NCBI GenBank assembly: GCA_937916465.1
Contig: CALFTK010000057.1
Coordinates: 1 to 49,842, forward strand
Source: an uncultured Bacteroidales bacterium
Lineage (GTDB): Bacteria; Bacteroidota; Bacteroidia; Bacteroidales; Bacteroidaceae
Length of the DNA stretch: 49,842 nt
Reading direction: 5' to 3'
This document shows positions 1-8,243 of this stretch, piece by piece. The position numbers and the translations under genes are program-made. The first letter of the stretch is position 1. The number at the start of each line of letters is the position of its first letter. The notes under the pieces are model-generated. The model was given only the letters and a program-made list of their open reading frames with translations. It made no database searches and had not been told where the DNA came from.

Positions 1-569
1 TCCGGTTCCGGCAACATCGCCTTCATATCTTCTGGCAATGTATTCCGCAACTGGTATGTCGCAACACCAATCGGAACGTTTGTTTGCTTCAATGCATATT
101 CCACATATGTTTTATCCTTACTCTTACAAATAATAATGCCAATAGACGGATTCTCATCCGGTAACTTTACCTGCTCATCCAATGCAGTCAAATACAACTG
201 CATTTTACCGGCATACTCAGCTTCAAATTCGCCTATTTTCAGCTCGATAGCCACCAAACTTCTAAGCCTTCTATGATAGAGCAATAGGTCGATATATAAG
301 TCTCTGCTTCCAACAACCATATGATACTGGTTACCTATGAAAGTAAAATCCCCACCCATCTCAATCAAAAAAGCCCTAACGTTATTGACTAACTGCATTT
401 CCAACTCATGCTCTGAATATTCTGGCGACAGTTCAGCAAAATCAAAAGTATATTCATCCTTAACAGCTAGATTTGCTTGTACTCTTCGCTCTGCTGGTAG
501 CGTTAAATCAAAATTTGTCTGATTCAGCAAATATTTTTCATATGTTTGTTTGATAAAAAATGTCCAATA
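1..569 (-). pseudogene. 5'-truncated PDDEXK nuclease (YhcG / DUF1016 family), also cut by window edge
   Basis: The leftward frame is open from 569 to the window edge and translates to about 189 residues. It reads like the C-terminal half of YhcG/DUF1016 proteins: a TLPAE stretch, then FDFAEL, then the PDDEXK-type core with RDLYIDLLLYHRRL, LVAIELKIGEF and IGIIICKSKD. In intact relatives (about 350 residues) a DUF1016 N-terminal domain precedes this. Here an in-frame TAG at 570-572 lies just before the conserved part and no ATG opens the frame, so the N-terminal domain is missing. The break sits about 30 bp from the stop of the next leftward gene. The reading frame after the break is undamaged, which suggests a recent truncation or a weak TTG start. 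The final C-terminal residues lie outside the window. Such proteins often accompany restriction or defence loci, which cannot be judged here. Confidence 0.8.
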
Positions 570-600
570 CTAAATCATAATCTCTCCAGATTCTATAAAT

Positions 601-939
601 TCAGCATTGCACAGGAGGGGCACGCAAACGAATTTGTGGTGCATCGCATTCACAAATAAAAGATACTTCACCATTGACTTCATACTCACAAACAACATCC
701 CAATGTACAAAATCCAACAAATAGGAACAAGGCTCAACCCCGACAAAATTCGCCGTTTGGGCAATGGTCAGAATCTGAGCTTCTGTATGAGTATGGTCTT
801 GATCTTGATTAGGATGAGAATGGATTATCATGACACCATTGACATAGTGCACATGCGAAAACATGGTCACACTTGCCTGATATGCCAAGAACAAGGTCAA
901 CAGGAATATAGGGAAAAACTTATACCTTTTAATATCCAT
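601..939 (-). CDS. Small secreted His-rich protein, possible metal handling
   Basis: A 112-residue protein starting at the ATG at 939; an upstream in-frame TTG at 945 is less likely. Residues about 7-25 form a hydrophobic signal or anchor (FFPIFLLTLFLAYQASVTMF). A histidine cluster follows: FSHVHYVNGVMIIHSHP, then DHTHTEAQ, with seven His in about 25 residues. The C-terminal half has four cysteines, including CEC, and ends in PPVQC. I recognise the layout from small uncharacterised Bacteroidetes exported proteins but know no proven function. The histidines and the inverted repeat upstream (997-1016) suggest divalent metal binding or metal control; this is inference. It is transcribed separately from the sensor kinase, which ends 80 bp upstream on the same strand. 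Confidence 0.7.
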   Translation of the reverse strand: MDIKRYKFFPIFLLTLFLAYQASVTMFSHVHYVNGVMIIHSHPNQDQDHTHTEAQILTIAQTANFVGVEPCSYLLDFVHWDVVCEYEVNGEVSFICECDAPQIRLRAPPVQC

Positions 940-967
940 TATCAAACCATCCTTTAATAATCGGATG

Positions 968-975
968 CAAAATTA
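968..975 (-). promoter_or_regulatory. -7 box for the His-rich protein gene
   Basis: On the minus strand this reads TAATTTTG, matching the Bacteroidetes TAnnTTTG -7 element. The predicted transcript would start near 961 and have a leader of about 20 nt before the ATG at 939. A weak ATTG lies at -33 spacing. Confidence 0.5.
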
Positions 976-996
976 ATATTTTTGAAATACTGAGAC

Positions 997-1016
997 AATA
1001 CCTAAACTTAGGTATT
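997..1016. promoter_or_regulatory. Perfect 9-bp inverted repeat, putative operator
   Basis: AATACCTAAACTTAGGTATT has two perfect 9-bp arms around AC. It covers the -33 region of the promoter at 968-975 and ends 4 bp before the kinase stop codon. No T-tract follows on either strand, so an operator is likelier than a terminator. The TTAGGT/ACCTAA halves resemble those bound by DtxR-family metalloregulators, but their order is reversed relative to the classic box. Confidence 0.5.
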
Positions 1017-1019
1017 TGA

Positions 1020-2942
1020 TTACAAAGGATGAGTGAAGACAAAGCGGGCACCTTGTGTATATGTGGTGTCTATCCATATCTTGCCGCCCAATTTTTCAAC
1101 TATCAGGCGAGTGATGGAAAGTCCTAATCCAGTTCCTTGAACGTATTCATCCAGCTTTTCAAAACGCTCAAATACCTTCTCCGCTTTTTCTTTAGGAATA
1201 CCACAACCCGTATCCGTCACTGAGAAGATTATCATATTTTCCTCCTTGTCCACCTTCATTCCTATTCGTATACTTCCTTCACGAGTAAATTTGGCCGCAT
1301 TCGTTAACAAGTTCATAAAAACTTGTTTCAGACGTTGAGCGTCCGTTCTTACGACATAGGCTTCCTCGGTTATATCAAGTTCAAAAGCCGCTTTGGTACG
1401 ATTGGATTGCTCAACTACCAATAACGATTCTCGAGCTACACTCACAACATCGTAATTCTGGTATACCATCTTAAGATGTCCGGATTCAATACGTGAAATA
1501 TCCAGAATATCGTTGATAAGCATCAACAAGGTGTCAGAATTCTTCTTGATGATTTCACAATAGCCCTTCTTCTCGTCTTCCGGGAATTCCCCACTAACCA
1601 ATACATCCGAAAATCCTACAATAGCATTGAGAGGTGTACGAATTTCATGACTCATATTAGCCAAAAAAGAAGACTTCAGACGGTTGGCTTCCTCTGCTTT
1701 ATCACGTGCTATCATCAATTGTCGTTGGGAAATAATCAAAGCATCACGAAGTTTTTTGATACTAAATGCATAGTATGAGATGCCCATAAGCCCTACGGAC
1801 AAAACTAAAAAGACTACAAGCAATATGATGAACACCTTTTGATTGGTTTCATAAAAACTTGGAGTTTCATTAATCAATATCGCATTGTCAGGCCTTTTCA
1901 ATTCATACAATGAAAATTCCTTCAACTTTTCTTCATCCAGGCGATAATGATTATCAATATATTTAATCTGCACTTCATCCCGATAGCCACCATCCAAATA
2001 ACGATATACCATTCCTGCAAGTTCTCCACCAATATTGTGATAATCTGGAAGATAGCCACCGATAGCCCAATGTCCAAGCCCTATGGTAGAAAGGGTAAAT
2101 GCGGGTATTTGGGGATTGGCATCGTGAAACATATAAGTAGTATTGCCCACGTAATAGTTTTCGGTACGATCCACCCTCCAATAACCAATCAGTATACACG
2201 TATTGGGAGGCAAATTGCGGATATCTTCACTAATGGACATAAAGGGTTTCATCTTACCGTCCAACAATATCAATTTCAGGTCTGGATACTTACGGATTTC
2301 TTTCTTTACCAACGCCTGCATCGTCACACCGGTATATGAATTGTCGGAAAGAAAAGCAATATTACGTACTTCCGGATAATAACGGCGAATCAATTCAATA
2401 TTCTTATCCACATCATAGTAGTTACAGATACTTCCAACGATGTTGTGATTCGGATAATCCTTAAAAGCATTGGTACTCATAGGTTTCCATAGATTCAACG
2501 GAATGGAATCCTTCGGAAAATCTACGGCATTGGCACTGACCTGAGCACTCATTACCGGTATACTCTTTACCCATTCGTCATCCATCGAAAGATAGGCAGC
2601 CCACACTTCTTGTCCAATAAGGATTATCATCACCGGTTTTTCATCGTGTTCCATATGCTTTTTAAGCACACTCCTCAAACGGCTTTGCCAAGAGTAAAGT
2701 TCGGATAAATTCTGGCTGTTTATCGTTTCCACAACCACATAGTTACGTCCACCCATGATTGTGTATTGCTCGATAAAAGAAGTCAAATGCGGAGAAATAG
2801 ACTGATTGTCCGGATTATAAGATGTAATCACCAATATCTTCTGCGAATTATCAGGCACAGGAGCTGCATATAAAAATGCAAACTGCATCAAACAGAAAAG
2901 TATCAGAAATAAGGATTTAAAAAAGTTACATCTATAAGCCAT
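1020..2942 (-). CDS. Orphan sensor histidine kinase with periplasmic substrate-binding-like sensor
   Basis: A 640-residue membrane kinase. Residues 7-27 are a signal or anchor segment. Residues about 33-350 form a periplasmic sensor resembling ABC-type solute-binding proteins (KILVITSYNPDNQ, NIVGSICNYYDVDKN, and later NIAFLSDNSYTG). A transmembrane helix spans about 369-391, followed by a coiled coil to about 425. The HisKA box FLANMSHEIRTPLNAIVGF has phospho-acceptor H432. The ATPase domain shows the N box (NLLTNAAKFT), G1 (DTGCGIP) and G2 (GTGLGLSI). The protein stops after the ATPase domain: there is no receiver or AraC domain as in many Bacteroides hybrid kinases, and no response regulator lies beside it. 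Its ligand and partner are unknown. Confidence 0.88.
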   Translation of the reverse strand: MAYRCNFFKSLFLILFCLMQFAFLYAAPVPDNSQKILVITSYNPDNQSISPHLTSFIEQYTIMGGRNYVVVETINSQNLSELYSWQSRLRSVLKKHMEHDEKPVMIILIGQEVWAAYLSMDDEWVKSIPVMSAQVSANAVDFPKDSIPLNLWKPMSTNAFKDYPNHNIVGSICNYYDVDKNIELIRRYYPEVRNIAFLSDNSYTGVTMQALVKKEIRKYPDLKLILLDGKMKPFMSISEDIRNLPPNTCILIGYWRVDRTENYYVGNTTYMFHDANPQIPAFTLSTIGLGHWAIGGYLPDYHNIGGELAGMVYRYLDGGYRDEVQIKYIDNHYRLDEEKLKEFSLYELKRPDNAILINETPSFYETNQKVFIILLVVFLVLSVGLMGISYYAFSIKKLRDALIISQRQLMIARDKAEEANRLKSSFLANMSHEIRTPLNAIVGFSDVLVSGEFPEDEKKGYCEIIKKNSDTLLMLINDILDISRIESGHLKMVYQNYDVVSVARESLLVVEQSNRTKAAFELDITEEAYVVRTDAQRLKQVFMNLLTNAAKFTREGSIRIGMKVDKEENMIIFSVTDTGCGIPKEKAEKVFERFEKLDEYVQGTGLGLSITRLIVEKLGGKIWIDTTYTQGARFVFTHPL

Positions 2943-2982
2943 ATTATACCCAGTAAAAGTTACTGTTTCCTAAATTATTATG

Positions 2983-2990
2983 CAAAGGTA
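2983..2990 (-). promoter_or_regulatory. -7 box for the orphan kinase
   Basis: TACCTTTG on the minus strand is a full match to TAnnTTTG. It predicts a leader of about 35 nt before the ATG at 2942. Confidence 0.5.
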
Positions 2991-3070
2991 ATAAAAAAGA
3001 GTACATTACACAAGCGGTTTGCACATGTATTTTGTTACAATCCAATATGAACCAACAAAAAAGTGGAAGG

Positions 3071-3955
3071 ATGGCATTCATCGATTATTATAAAATACTT
3101 GGCATCAGCAAAGACGCCACGCAAGAAGACATCAAGAAGGCATACCGTAAACTGGCACGAAAATACCACCCTGACTTGAACAAGAACAATCCCAATGCAC
3201 AAGAAAAGTTTCAGGAAATCAACGAAGCCAACGAAGTATTGAGCAATCCGGAAAAACGAAAAAGGTACGATGAATACGGAGAAAATTGGAAATATGCCGA
3301 AGAACTGGAAAAACAGAAGAAACGACAAACGAAAGAACAATCAGGAACAAGAGAAGGTACGTTCTGGTATTCGGACGATAACACCAGCGGTTTCTCCGAC
3401 TTCTTTGAAGAACTTTTCGGAAACCGGTATCGCAATTACAATCGGGCTATGCGAGGAAAAGATTACGAAAGTGAATTGCACCTCACCCTACGCCAAGCAG
3501 CAGAAGAACAAAAGCAGATATTGAACTTAAACGGCAAAAACATCCGAATAACCATTCCAGCAGGAGTTGCCGATGGCCAAGTCATCAAGCTGCGAGGATA
3601 TGGAGAGCCAGGTAAAGGCGGCGCGCCAGATGGTGATTTGTACATCACCTTCCGAATCAAGGAAGACCCGACATTCAAGCGTATTGGAAATGACCTCTAT
3701 ACAACCACAACCATCGATTTGTACACTGCCGTATTAGGTGGAGAAATCATCCTTGACACATTGAACGGAAAAGTTAAGGTAAAAATCAAAGCAGGCACCC
3801 AAAACAACTCTAAAATAAGACTAAAAGAAAAGGGATTTCCCATCTACAAACAAAGCGGGGAATACGGTGATCTCATCCTTACCATTCAAATTTCCATACC
3901 CACACTCCTGACCGAACGACAAAAAGAACTATTCAAACAAATAAAAAATGCTTAA
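3071..3955 (+). CDS. DnaJ/CbpA-type J-domain co-chaperone
   Basis: A 294-residue class B Hsp40 that would stimulate DnaK ATPase and deliver clients. The J domain fills residues 1-70 (DYYKILGISKDAT, KAYRKLARKYHPDLN with the HPD triad). A Gly/Phe linker follows (SGFSDFFEELFGN). Two C-terminal substrate-binding beta domains come next (LTLRQAAEEQ, IPAGVADGQVIKLRGYG, DLYITFRI). There is no CxxCxGxG zinc-finger repeat, which separates it from DnaJ proper. I start at 3071 because MAFIDYYKILG is the family's usual N-terminus; earlier in-frame starts at 3032 and 3047 add unconserved residues. The MerR-like CbpM partner often found next to cbpA in Bacteroides is absent: the next gene is a GH94 enzyme. 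Confidence 0.9.
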   Translation: MAFIDYYKILGISKDATQEDIKKAYRKLARKYHPDLNKNNPNAQEKFQEINEANEVLSNPEKRKRYDEYGENWKYAEELEKQKKRQTKEQSGTREGTFWYSDDNTSGFSDFFEELFGNRYRNYNRAMRGKDYESELHLTLRQAAEEQKQILNLNGKNIRITIPAGVADGQVIKLRGYGEPGKGGAPDGDLYITFRIKEDPTFKRIGNDLYTTTTIDLYTAVLGGEIILDTLNGKVKVKIKAGTQNNSKIRLKEKGFPIYKQSGEYGDLILTIQISIPTLLTERQKELFKQIKNA

Positions 3956-3981
3956 ATAGAATAAGAATTGAAAAATTGCAT

Positions 3982-3989
3982 TATTTTTG
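3982..3989 (+). promoter_or_regulatory. -7 box for the GH94 gene
   Basis: TATTTTTG matches TAnnTTTG in the 86-bp gap before the phosphorylase and predicts a leader of about 45 nt. No good TTTG lies at -33 spacing. Confidence 0.45.
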
Positions 3990-4041
3990 CACTTATTGAA
4001 AATACGACAATCGGGAGAACGTACAATTAAAACCTTAAATA

Positions 4042-6513
4042 ATGCAAGACAAGAAGTTCGGACATTTCGACGACGTGAACCGCGAATATGTCATCACCAA
4101 CCCACAGACTCCTTGGCCATGGATCAACTATCTGGGCAACGAGGATTTCTTTTCACTCATCTCGAACACTGCCGGCGGCTACTCGTTCTACAAGGATGCC
4201 AAGTTCCGCCGAATTACCCGTTACCGTTATAACAATGTGCCCATGGACAATGGCGGGCGCTATTTCTATATCAACGACGGGGGTATCGTATGGTCGCCCG
4301 GATGGAAACCCTGCAAGACTCCGCTCGATTTCTACGAATGCCGCCACGGCATGAGCTATACCCGCATCACCGGTGCCAAGAACGGCATCCGGGCCAGCGT
4401 ACTCTTCTTTGTTCCGCTGGGTACCTGGGCCGAAGTGCAGAAGCTCACCCTGACAAACCAAGGCACCGAGGCCAAAACCTTGAAGTTGTACTCGTTTGCC
4501 GAATGGTGCCTGTGGAATGCGGCCACCGACATGGAAAACTTCCAGCGCAACTTCTCCACCGGCGAGGTGGAGGTGGACGGATCTACCCTCTATCATAAGA
4601 CCGAGTACAAGGAACGACGCAACCACTATGCCTTCTATACCGTCAATGCCCCCATACAAGGATTTGACACCGACAGGGAGACCTTTATCGGGCTGTACAA
4701 CGAGTTCCGCGACCCGCAACAGGTGATGCAGGGAACCATCGGAAACAGCATTGCCCACGGATGGAGCCCCATCGCCTCGCACTACATCGAAGTGACCCTG
4801 CAACCGGGCGAAAGCAAGGACTACATCTTCCTGCTGGGCTATGTGGAGAACGAACAGGACCAGAAGTTCGAGCCGGCCACACCGGGATTGCTGCATAGCG
4901 GCTCCTCGCCCATCGTGAACAAGGCCAAGGCCAAGGCCATGATGCAACAGCTGGACACTACCGCGAAGGTGGATGCCGCCTTTGCCCAACTCAAGGCTTA
5001 CTGGGACGGACTGCTGGACAGCTATGTGCTTACCAGTCCCGAAGAAAAGCTGGACCGCATGGTGAACATCTGGAACCAGTACCAGTGCATGATTACCTTC
5101 AACATGAGCCGCTCGGCATCGTTCTTCGAAAGCGGCATCGGCCGTGGCATGGGTTTCCGCGACTCCAACCAGGACCTCGTGGGCTTTGTGCACCAGATAC
5201 CGCACCGTGCCCGCCAGCGTATTATAGACATTGCATCCACCCAATTCCCCGACGGAGGTTGCTACCACCAGTACCAGCCGCTGACCAAGCGCGGTAACAA
5301 CGACATCGGCGGTGGATTCAACGACGACCCCATGTGGCTCATCTTCGGCACCGTGGCCTACATCAAGGAGACGGGCGACTTCGGCATTCTGGACGAGGCC
5401 GTACCGTTCGACAATCAGGAAGGCTCGGAAGTGTCGCTCTTCGAGCACTTGCGCATCTCGTTCAACCACGTTGTCGAGAACCTGGGACCCCACATGCTCC
5501 CACTCATCGGCCGGGCCGACTGGAACGACTGCCTGAACCTGAACTGCTTCTCGTGGGACCCCAACGAATCCTTCCAGACCACCGAAAACAAGACCGAAGG
5601 CTCCCAGGCCGAATCGCTCATGATAGCCGGCCTGTTCGTGGTGTGCGGACGCGATTACGTGGAACTCTGCCAGCAACTGGGCCGCATGGACGAGGCCGCA
5701 CGCGCACAGAAGTTCATCGACAACATGGTACAGGCCGTGAAAGAACACGGATGGGACGGCGAATGGTACCTCCGCGCCTACGATTACTTTGGCCGCAAGG
5801 TGGGCTCGAAGGAAAACGAGGAAGGCCAGATCTTCATCGAATCGCAAGGCTGGTGCACCATGGCAGGCATCGGCCTCGAAGAAGGCATGGTAGAGAAAGC
5901 CTTGAACTCCGTCAAGGAACGCCTGGATTGCGAACACGGCATTGTGCTCAACCATCCGGCATTCACGAAATACGTGGTAGAATACGGCGAAATCTCGTCC
6001 TACCCTGCCGGATATAAGGAAAATGCGGGCATCTTCTGCCACAACAACCCGTGGGTCATCATCGGCGAAACCGTTTTGGGACGCGGCGACTATGCGTGGG
6101 AGTACTTCCGCAAGATATGCCCCTCGTACACCGAGGAGAACAGCGCCCTGCACAAGGTAGAGCCCTACGTGTACTCGCAGATGATAGCCGGAAAGGATGC
6201 CGCACGCCCGGGCGAGGCCAAGAACAGCTGGCTCACCGGTACCGCCGCCTGGAACTGGTACGCCATCACGCAGTTCATCCTGGGCATCAAGCCGGCCTAC
6301 GACGGCCTCGAAATCAACCCCTGCATCTGCCCGGAATGGAAGGAATACCAGGTGAAGCGCAAGTTCCGCGGTGCGGAATACCTCATCACCATCCTCAACC
6401 CCAACGGGGTATGCAAGGGCGTGAAGAGCATCGAGGTGGACGGACAGCCCATCGAAGGCTGCATCGTGAAGCACCAACCAGGAAGCCACCAGGTTATAGT
6501 AACCTTAGGATAA
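4042..6513 (+). CDS. GH94 cellobiose phosphorylase
   Basis: An 823-residue cytoplasmic phosphorylase with no signal peptide. Cellobiose phosphorylases split cellobiose with phosphate into glucose 1-phosphate and glucose. The N-terminal beta-sandwich begins HFDDVNREYVITNPQTPWPW. The (alpha/alpha)6 barrel carries the family signature GIGRGMGFRDSNQDLVGFVH, IPHRARQRI, FPDGGCYHQYQPLTKRG and FNDDPMW. The catalytic acid should be the first Asp of RADWNDCLN (D493; D496 is the next one). Length is normal for the family. I favour cellobiose over chitobiose because of the YHQYQPLTKRGN stretch, but substrate calls within GH94 are only moderately safe. The gene is strikingly GC-rich (around 60% by eye) with CTG/CGC/GGC codons, unlike all neighbours, which suggests transfer or strong codon selection. 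No cellobiose transporter or cellulase is adjacent. Confidence 0.93.
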   Translation: MQDKKFGHFDDVNREYVITNPQTPWPWINYLGNEDFFSLISNTAGGYSFYKDAKFRRITRYRYNNVPMDNGGRYFYINDGGIVWSPGWKPCKTPLDFYECRHGMSYTRITGAKNGIRASVLFFVPLGTWAEVQKLTLTNQGTEAKTLKLYSFAEWCLWNAATDMENFQRNFSTGEVEVDGSTLYHKTEYKERRNHYAFYTVNAPIQGFDTDRETFIGLYNEFRDPQQVMQGTIGNSIAHGWSPIASHYIEVTLQPGESKDYIFLLGYVENEQDQKFEPATPGLLHSGSSPIVNKAKAKAMMQQLDTTAKVDAAFAQLKAYWDGLLDSYVLTSPEEKLDRMVNIWNQYQCMITFNMSRSASFFESGIGRGMGFRDSNQDLVGFVHQIPHRARQRIIDIASTQFPDGGCYHQYQPLTKRGNNDIGGGFNDDPMWLIFGTVAYIKETGDFGILDEAVPFDNQEGSEVSLFEHLRISFNHVVENLGPHMLPLIGRADWNDCLNLNCFSWDPNESFQTTENKTEGSQAESLMIAGLFVVCGRDYVELCQQLGRMDEAARAQKFIDNMVQAVKEHGWDGEWYLRAYDYFGRKVGSKENEEGQIFIESQGWCTMAGIGLEEGMVEKALNSVKERLDCEHGIVLNHPAFTKYVVEYGEISSYPAGYKENAGIFCHNNPWVIIGETVLGRGDYAWEYFRKICPSYTEENSALHKVEPYVYSQMIAGKDAARPGEAKNSWLTGTAAWNWYAITQFILGIKPAYDGLEINPCICPEWKEYQVKRKFRGAEYLITILNPNGVCKGVKSIEVDGQPIEGCIVKHQPGSHQVIVTLG

Positions 6514-6550
6514 CGACTGGCTGAATACAAAACATAGTTTTACACAGCAC

Positions 6551-6591
6551 AAAGCGTCACTTTACAATGCAGAAAGTGACGCTTTCTTTTT
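6551..6591 (+). terminator. Intrinsic terminator after GH94
   Basis: A perfect 13-bp stem (AAAGCGTCACTTT with AAAGTGACGCTTT), a 9-nt loop, then CTTTTT. The A/T ends of the stem would also let it work leftward. Confidence 0.9.
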
Positions 6592-6605
6592 ACCAACAAA
6601 CGGAA

Positions 6606-6905
6606 GGGTATTCAAGGTATTCAGTATTCAGTATTCAGTTTTCAGTTTTCAATTGTTTTATTGCAACTGTCAGCAAATCTACACCTTTATTTAATTGTAT
6701 ATATTTATTTAATTTACTATTATATATATTATTATATTATAAATATATATATTATATATATAAATAAATATTACTATAATTAATTATATAAACAGAAAAA
6801 TATTGATTCTATAACCCATGTACATGCATTTTCAATAAACTGAATACTGAATACCTTGAATACCCTAAATATTGGGATATTTGAAAACTGAAAACCGAAA
6901 ACCGG
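6606..6905. repeat. Inverted TATTCAG/TTTTCAG repeat block
   Basis: The 26 bases at 6606-6631 (GGGTATTCAAGG followed by TATTCAG units) recur as an exact reverse complement within 6837-6865. A second motif, TTTTCAG repeated at about 6632-6653, recurs inverted at 6881-6905 as TTGAAAACTGAAAACCG. The two motif pairs are not nested: their order is exchanged, so this is not one simple hairpin. The centre is an A/T-only tract. Confidence 0.8.
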
Positions 6906-6944
6906 ACAATGAAGGTACAATGGATACTAATGGTAAAAAAAGAA

Positions 6945-8243
6945 CTATCGCTTATATCGTTTCTTTAATGAAAAGTCAAACCGGAGTCCTCCATTGGGAC
7001 GATTCATCACCGTAATTGAGCCTTCGTGAAACTGTACGGCATGCTTGACAATAGCAAGCCCAAGACCTGTACCACCTTTTTGGCGGGAGCGGCCTTTGTC
7101 TACCCGATAAAAACGTTCAAAAAGACGAGGTAATTGTTTATCTTGAACCCCTTTACCGTCATCTTCGAATCGGATGCGGCACATTTCATCGTTATTCTCA
7201 AGTAAAGTTATATAGATGTTTTTCCCTTCTGAATAGGCAATGGCATTCTCTGTAAGATTGCGAAAGATGGAACCTATCAAGGACAAGTTTCCTTCGACAA
7301 CGACCTTTTCACTGAAATGAGTATGCAGTGTCAAACGTTCATCGTCGGGCATAACCTCCAGTTCCTTATCCACTTCATTGATTATATCGTTGATGACAAC
7401 CGGTTCTTTGCTGATTAGAGCACTTCCATCCTCCATGCGTGTGATGAGCGAGACATCATTCAACAAGCGGCGAAGGCGTTCGTTGTGCATGTAACATCGT
7501 CCAATCAACTCCTGGCGTTTCTCGTCGCTCAGGCTGATACCTGAAAGCAAGGTTTCAAGACACACTTGAATGGAGGCGACTGGTGTCTTCAGTTCGTGGT
7601 TGATATTGTTGGTAAGCTGTCGTTTGAGGCGACTCTTCTCTTGCTCGGATTCATAACGATTAACACGCTCAATATCTTTACCGAGTTTCCGAGTGGTGAA
7701 ATAGGCCAGGATACTCATTACGAGAGTGATTGAAATCATTATTATAAGGAATGTCCAGTCGGCTTCAAGCAAGTCGTTCAGTGTGCTTGAATACGGGATG
7801 GCCGTACGAACAATGGCTCTTTCGCCTCGTGTTGCCGAATAGAAGTATTCGCGTCCGTCGCTTGTAGATTGGCGTCCGATATGATATCCGGTGCCCTTAC
7901 GCAATGCTTCAGCAATCTCCGGCCGGTTGCGATGATTGTCCAGCGAATCCAACGAAACGGTATTGTCATAGACAACTGCCCCCGAAAGGGTGATGAGTGT
8001 CACTCTCAAGTCCTCAAACGGCTTATCGTGCGACTCTATGCACTCCTCATAGGATTCTCCATCTTCAACAGCTGTAAGCAGATGACGATTGTATTGTTGC
8101 AGTTGGGCACTCAAGAACTCTGATTTGTATTCCTTCTCCCGCAGATATTGGAAACCGATAAAACAAAGTACGATTGCCCATGAAAAAGCAATAAACTGCA
8201 AGAAGAGCTGCTTATGAAAGGACAGTTTAATCGCGGAAGCCAT
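6945..8243 (-). CDS. PhoR-like sensor histidine kinase
   Basis: A 432-residue kinase starting at the ATG at 8243; an in-frame start two codons earlier is possible. A transmembrane helix lies at about 13-32, a periplasmic sensor at about 35-160, and a second helix at about 164-182. The sensor has VTLITLSGAVVYDN, NHRNRPEIAEAL, GTGYHIGRQS and YFYSAT, the PAS-like layout seen in PhoR/PnpS kinases. The HisKA box is NNINHELKTPVASIQ with H216. The ATPase domain has NLTENAIAYS, FEDDGKGV and GGTGLGLAI. Its start overlaps the end of the response regulator gene by 17 bp, so the two are co-transcribed and probably translationally coupled. Since a Na/phosphate symporter lies divergently next door, phosphate sensing is the best guess. 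B. fragilis RprX is a possible alternative relative. Confidence 0.85.
   Translation of the reverse strand: MASAIKLSFHKQLFLQFIAFSWAIVLCFIGFQYLREKEYKSEFLSAQLQQYNRHLLTAVEDGESYEECIESHDKPFEDLRVTLITLSGAVVYDNTVSLDSLDNHRNRPEIAEALRKGTGYHIGRQSTSDGREYFYSATRGERAIVRTAIPYSSTLNDLLEADWTFLIIMISITLVMSILAYFTTRKLGKDIERVNRYESEQEKSRLKRQLTNNINHELKTPVASIQVCLETLLSGISLSDEKRQELIGRCYMHNERLRRLLNDVSLITRMEDGSALISKEPVVINDIINEVDKELEVMPDDERLTLHTHFSEKVVVEGNLSLIGSIFRNLTENAIAYSEGKNIYITLLENNDEMCRIRFEDDGKGVQDKQLPRLFERFYRVDKGRSRQKGGTGLGLAIVKHAVQFHEGSITVMNRPNGGLRFDFSLKKRYKR

Larger units (their letters stand above)
6514..6944. other. 431-bp AT-rich gap between convergent genes
   Basis: The gap holds the GH94 terminator, a set of TATTCAG/TTTTCAG repeats in inverted arrangement, and a nearly pure A/T stretch at about 6680-6800. 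Both flanking genes end here, so no gene start needs a promoter. I see no credible coding sequence. Confidence 0.7.

Noticed and set aside
607..957. Rightward frame opposite the His-rich protein
   Set aside because: It lacks a signal or any recognisable domain, and the leftward frame has a signal peptide, a His cluster and a promoter.
4153..6489. Very long open frame antisense to the GH94 gene
   Set aside because: It results from GC-rich codon use in the GH94 gene. Its translation has no recognisable motifs, while the sense strand encodes a full GH94 enzyme.
6606..6865. Phase-variable invertible promoter between the 26-bp inverted repeats
   Set aside because: Both flanking genes end at this gap, so neither orientation would drive a gene start, and no promoter with both elements is seen inside.
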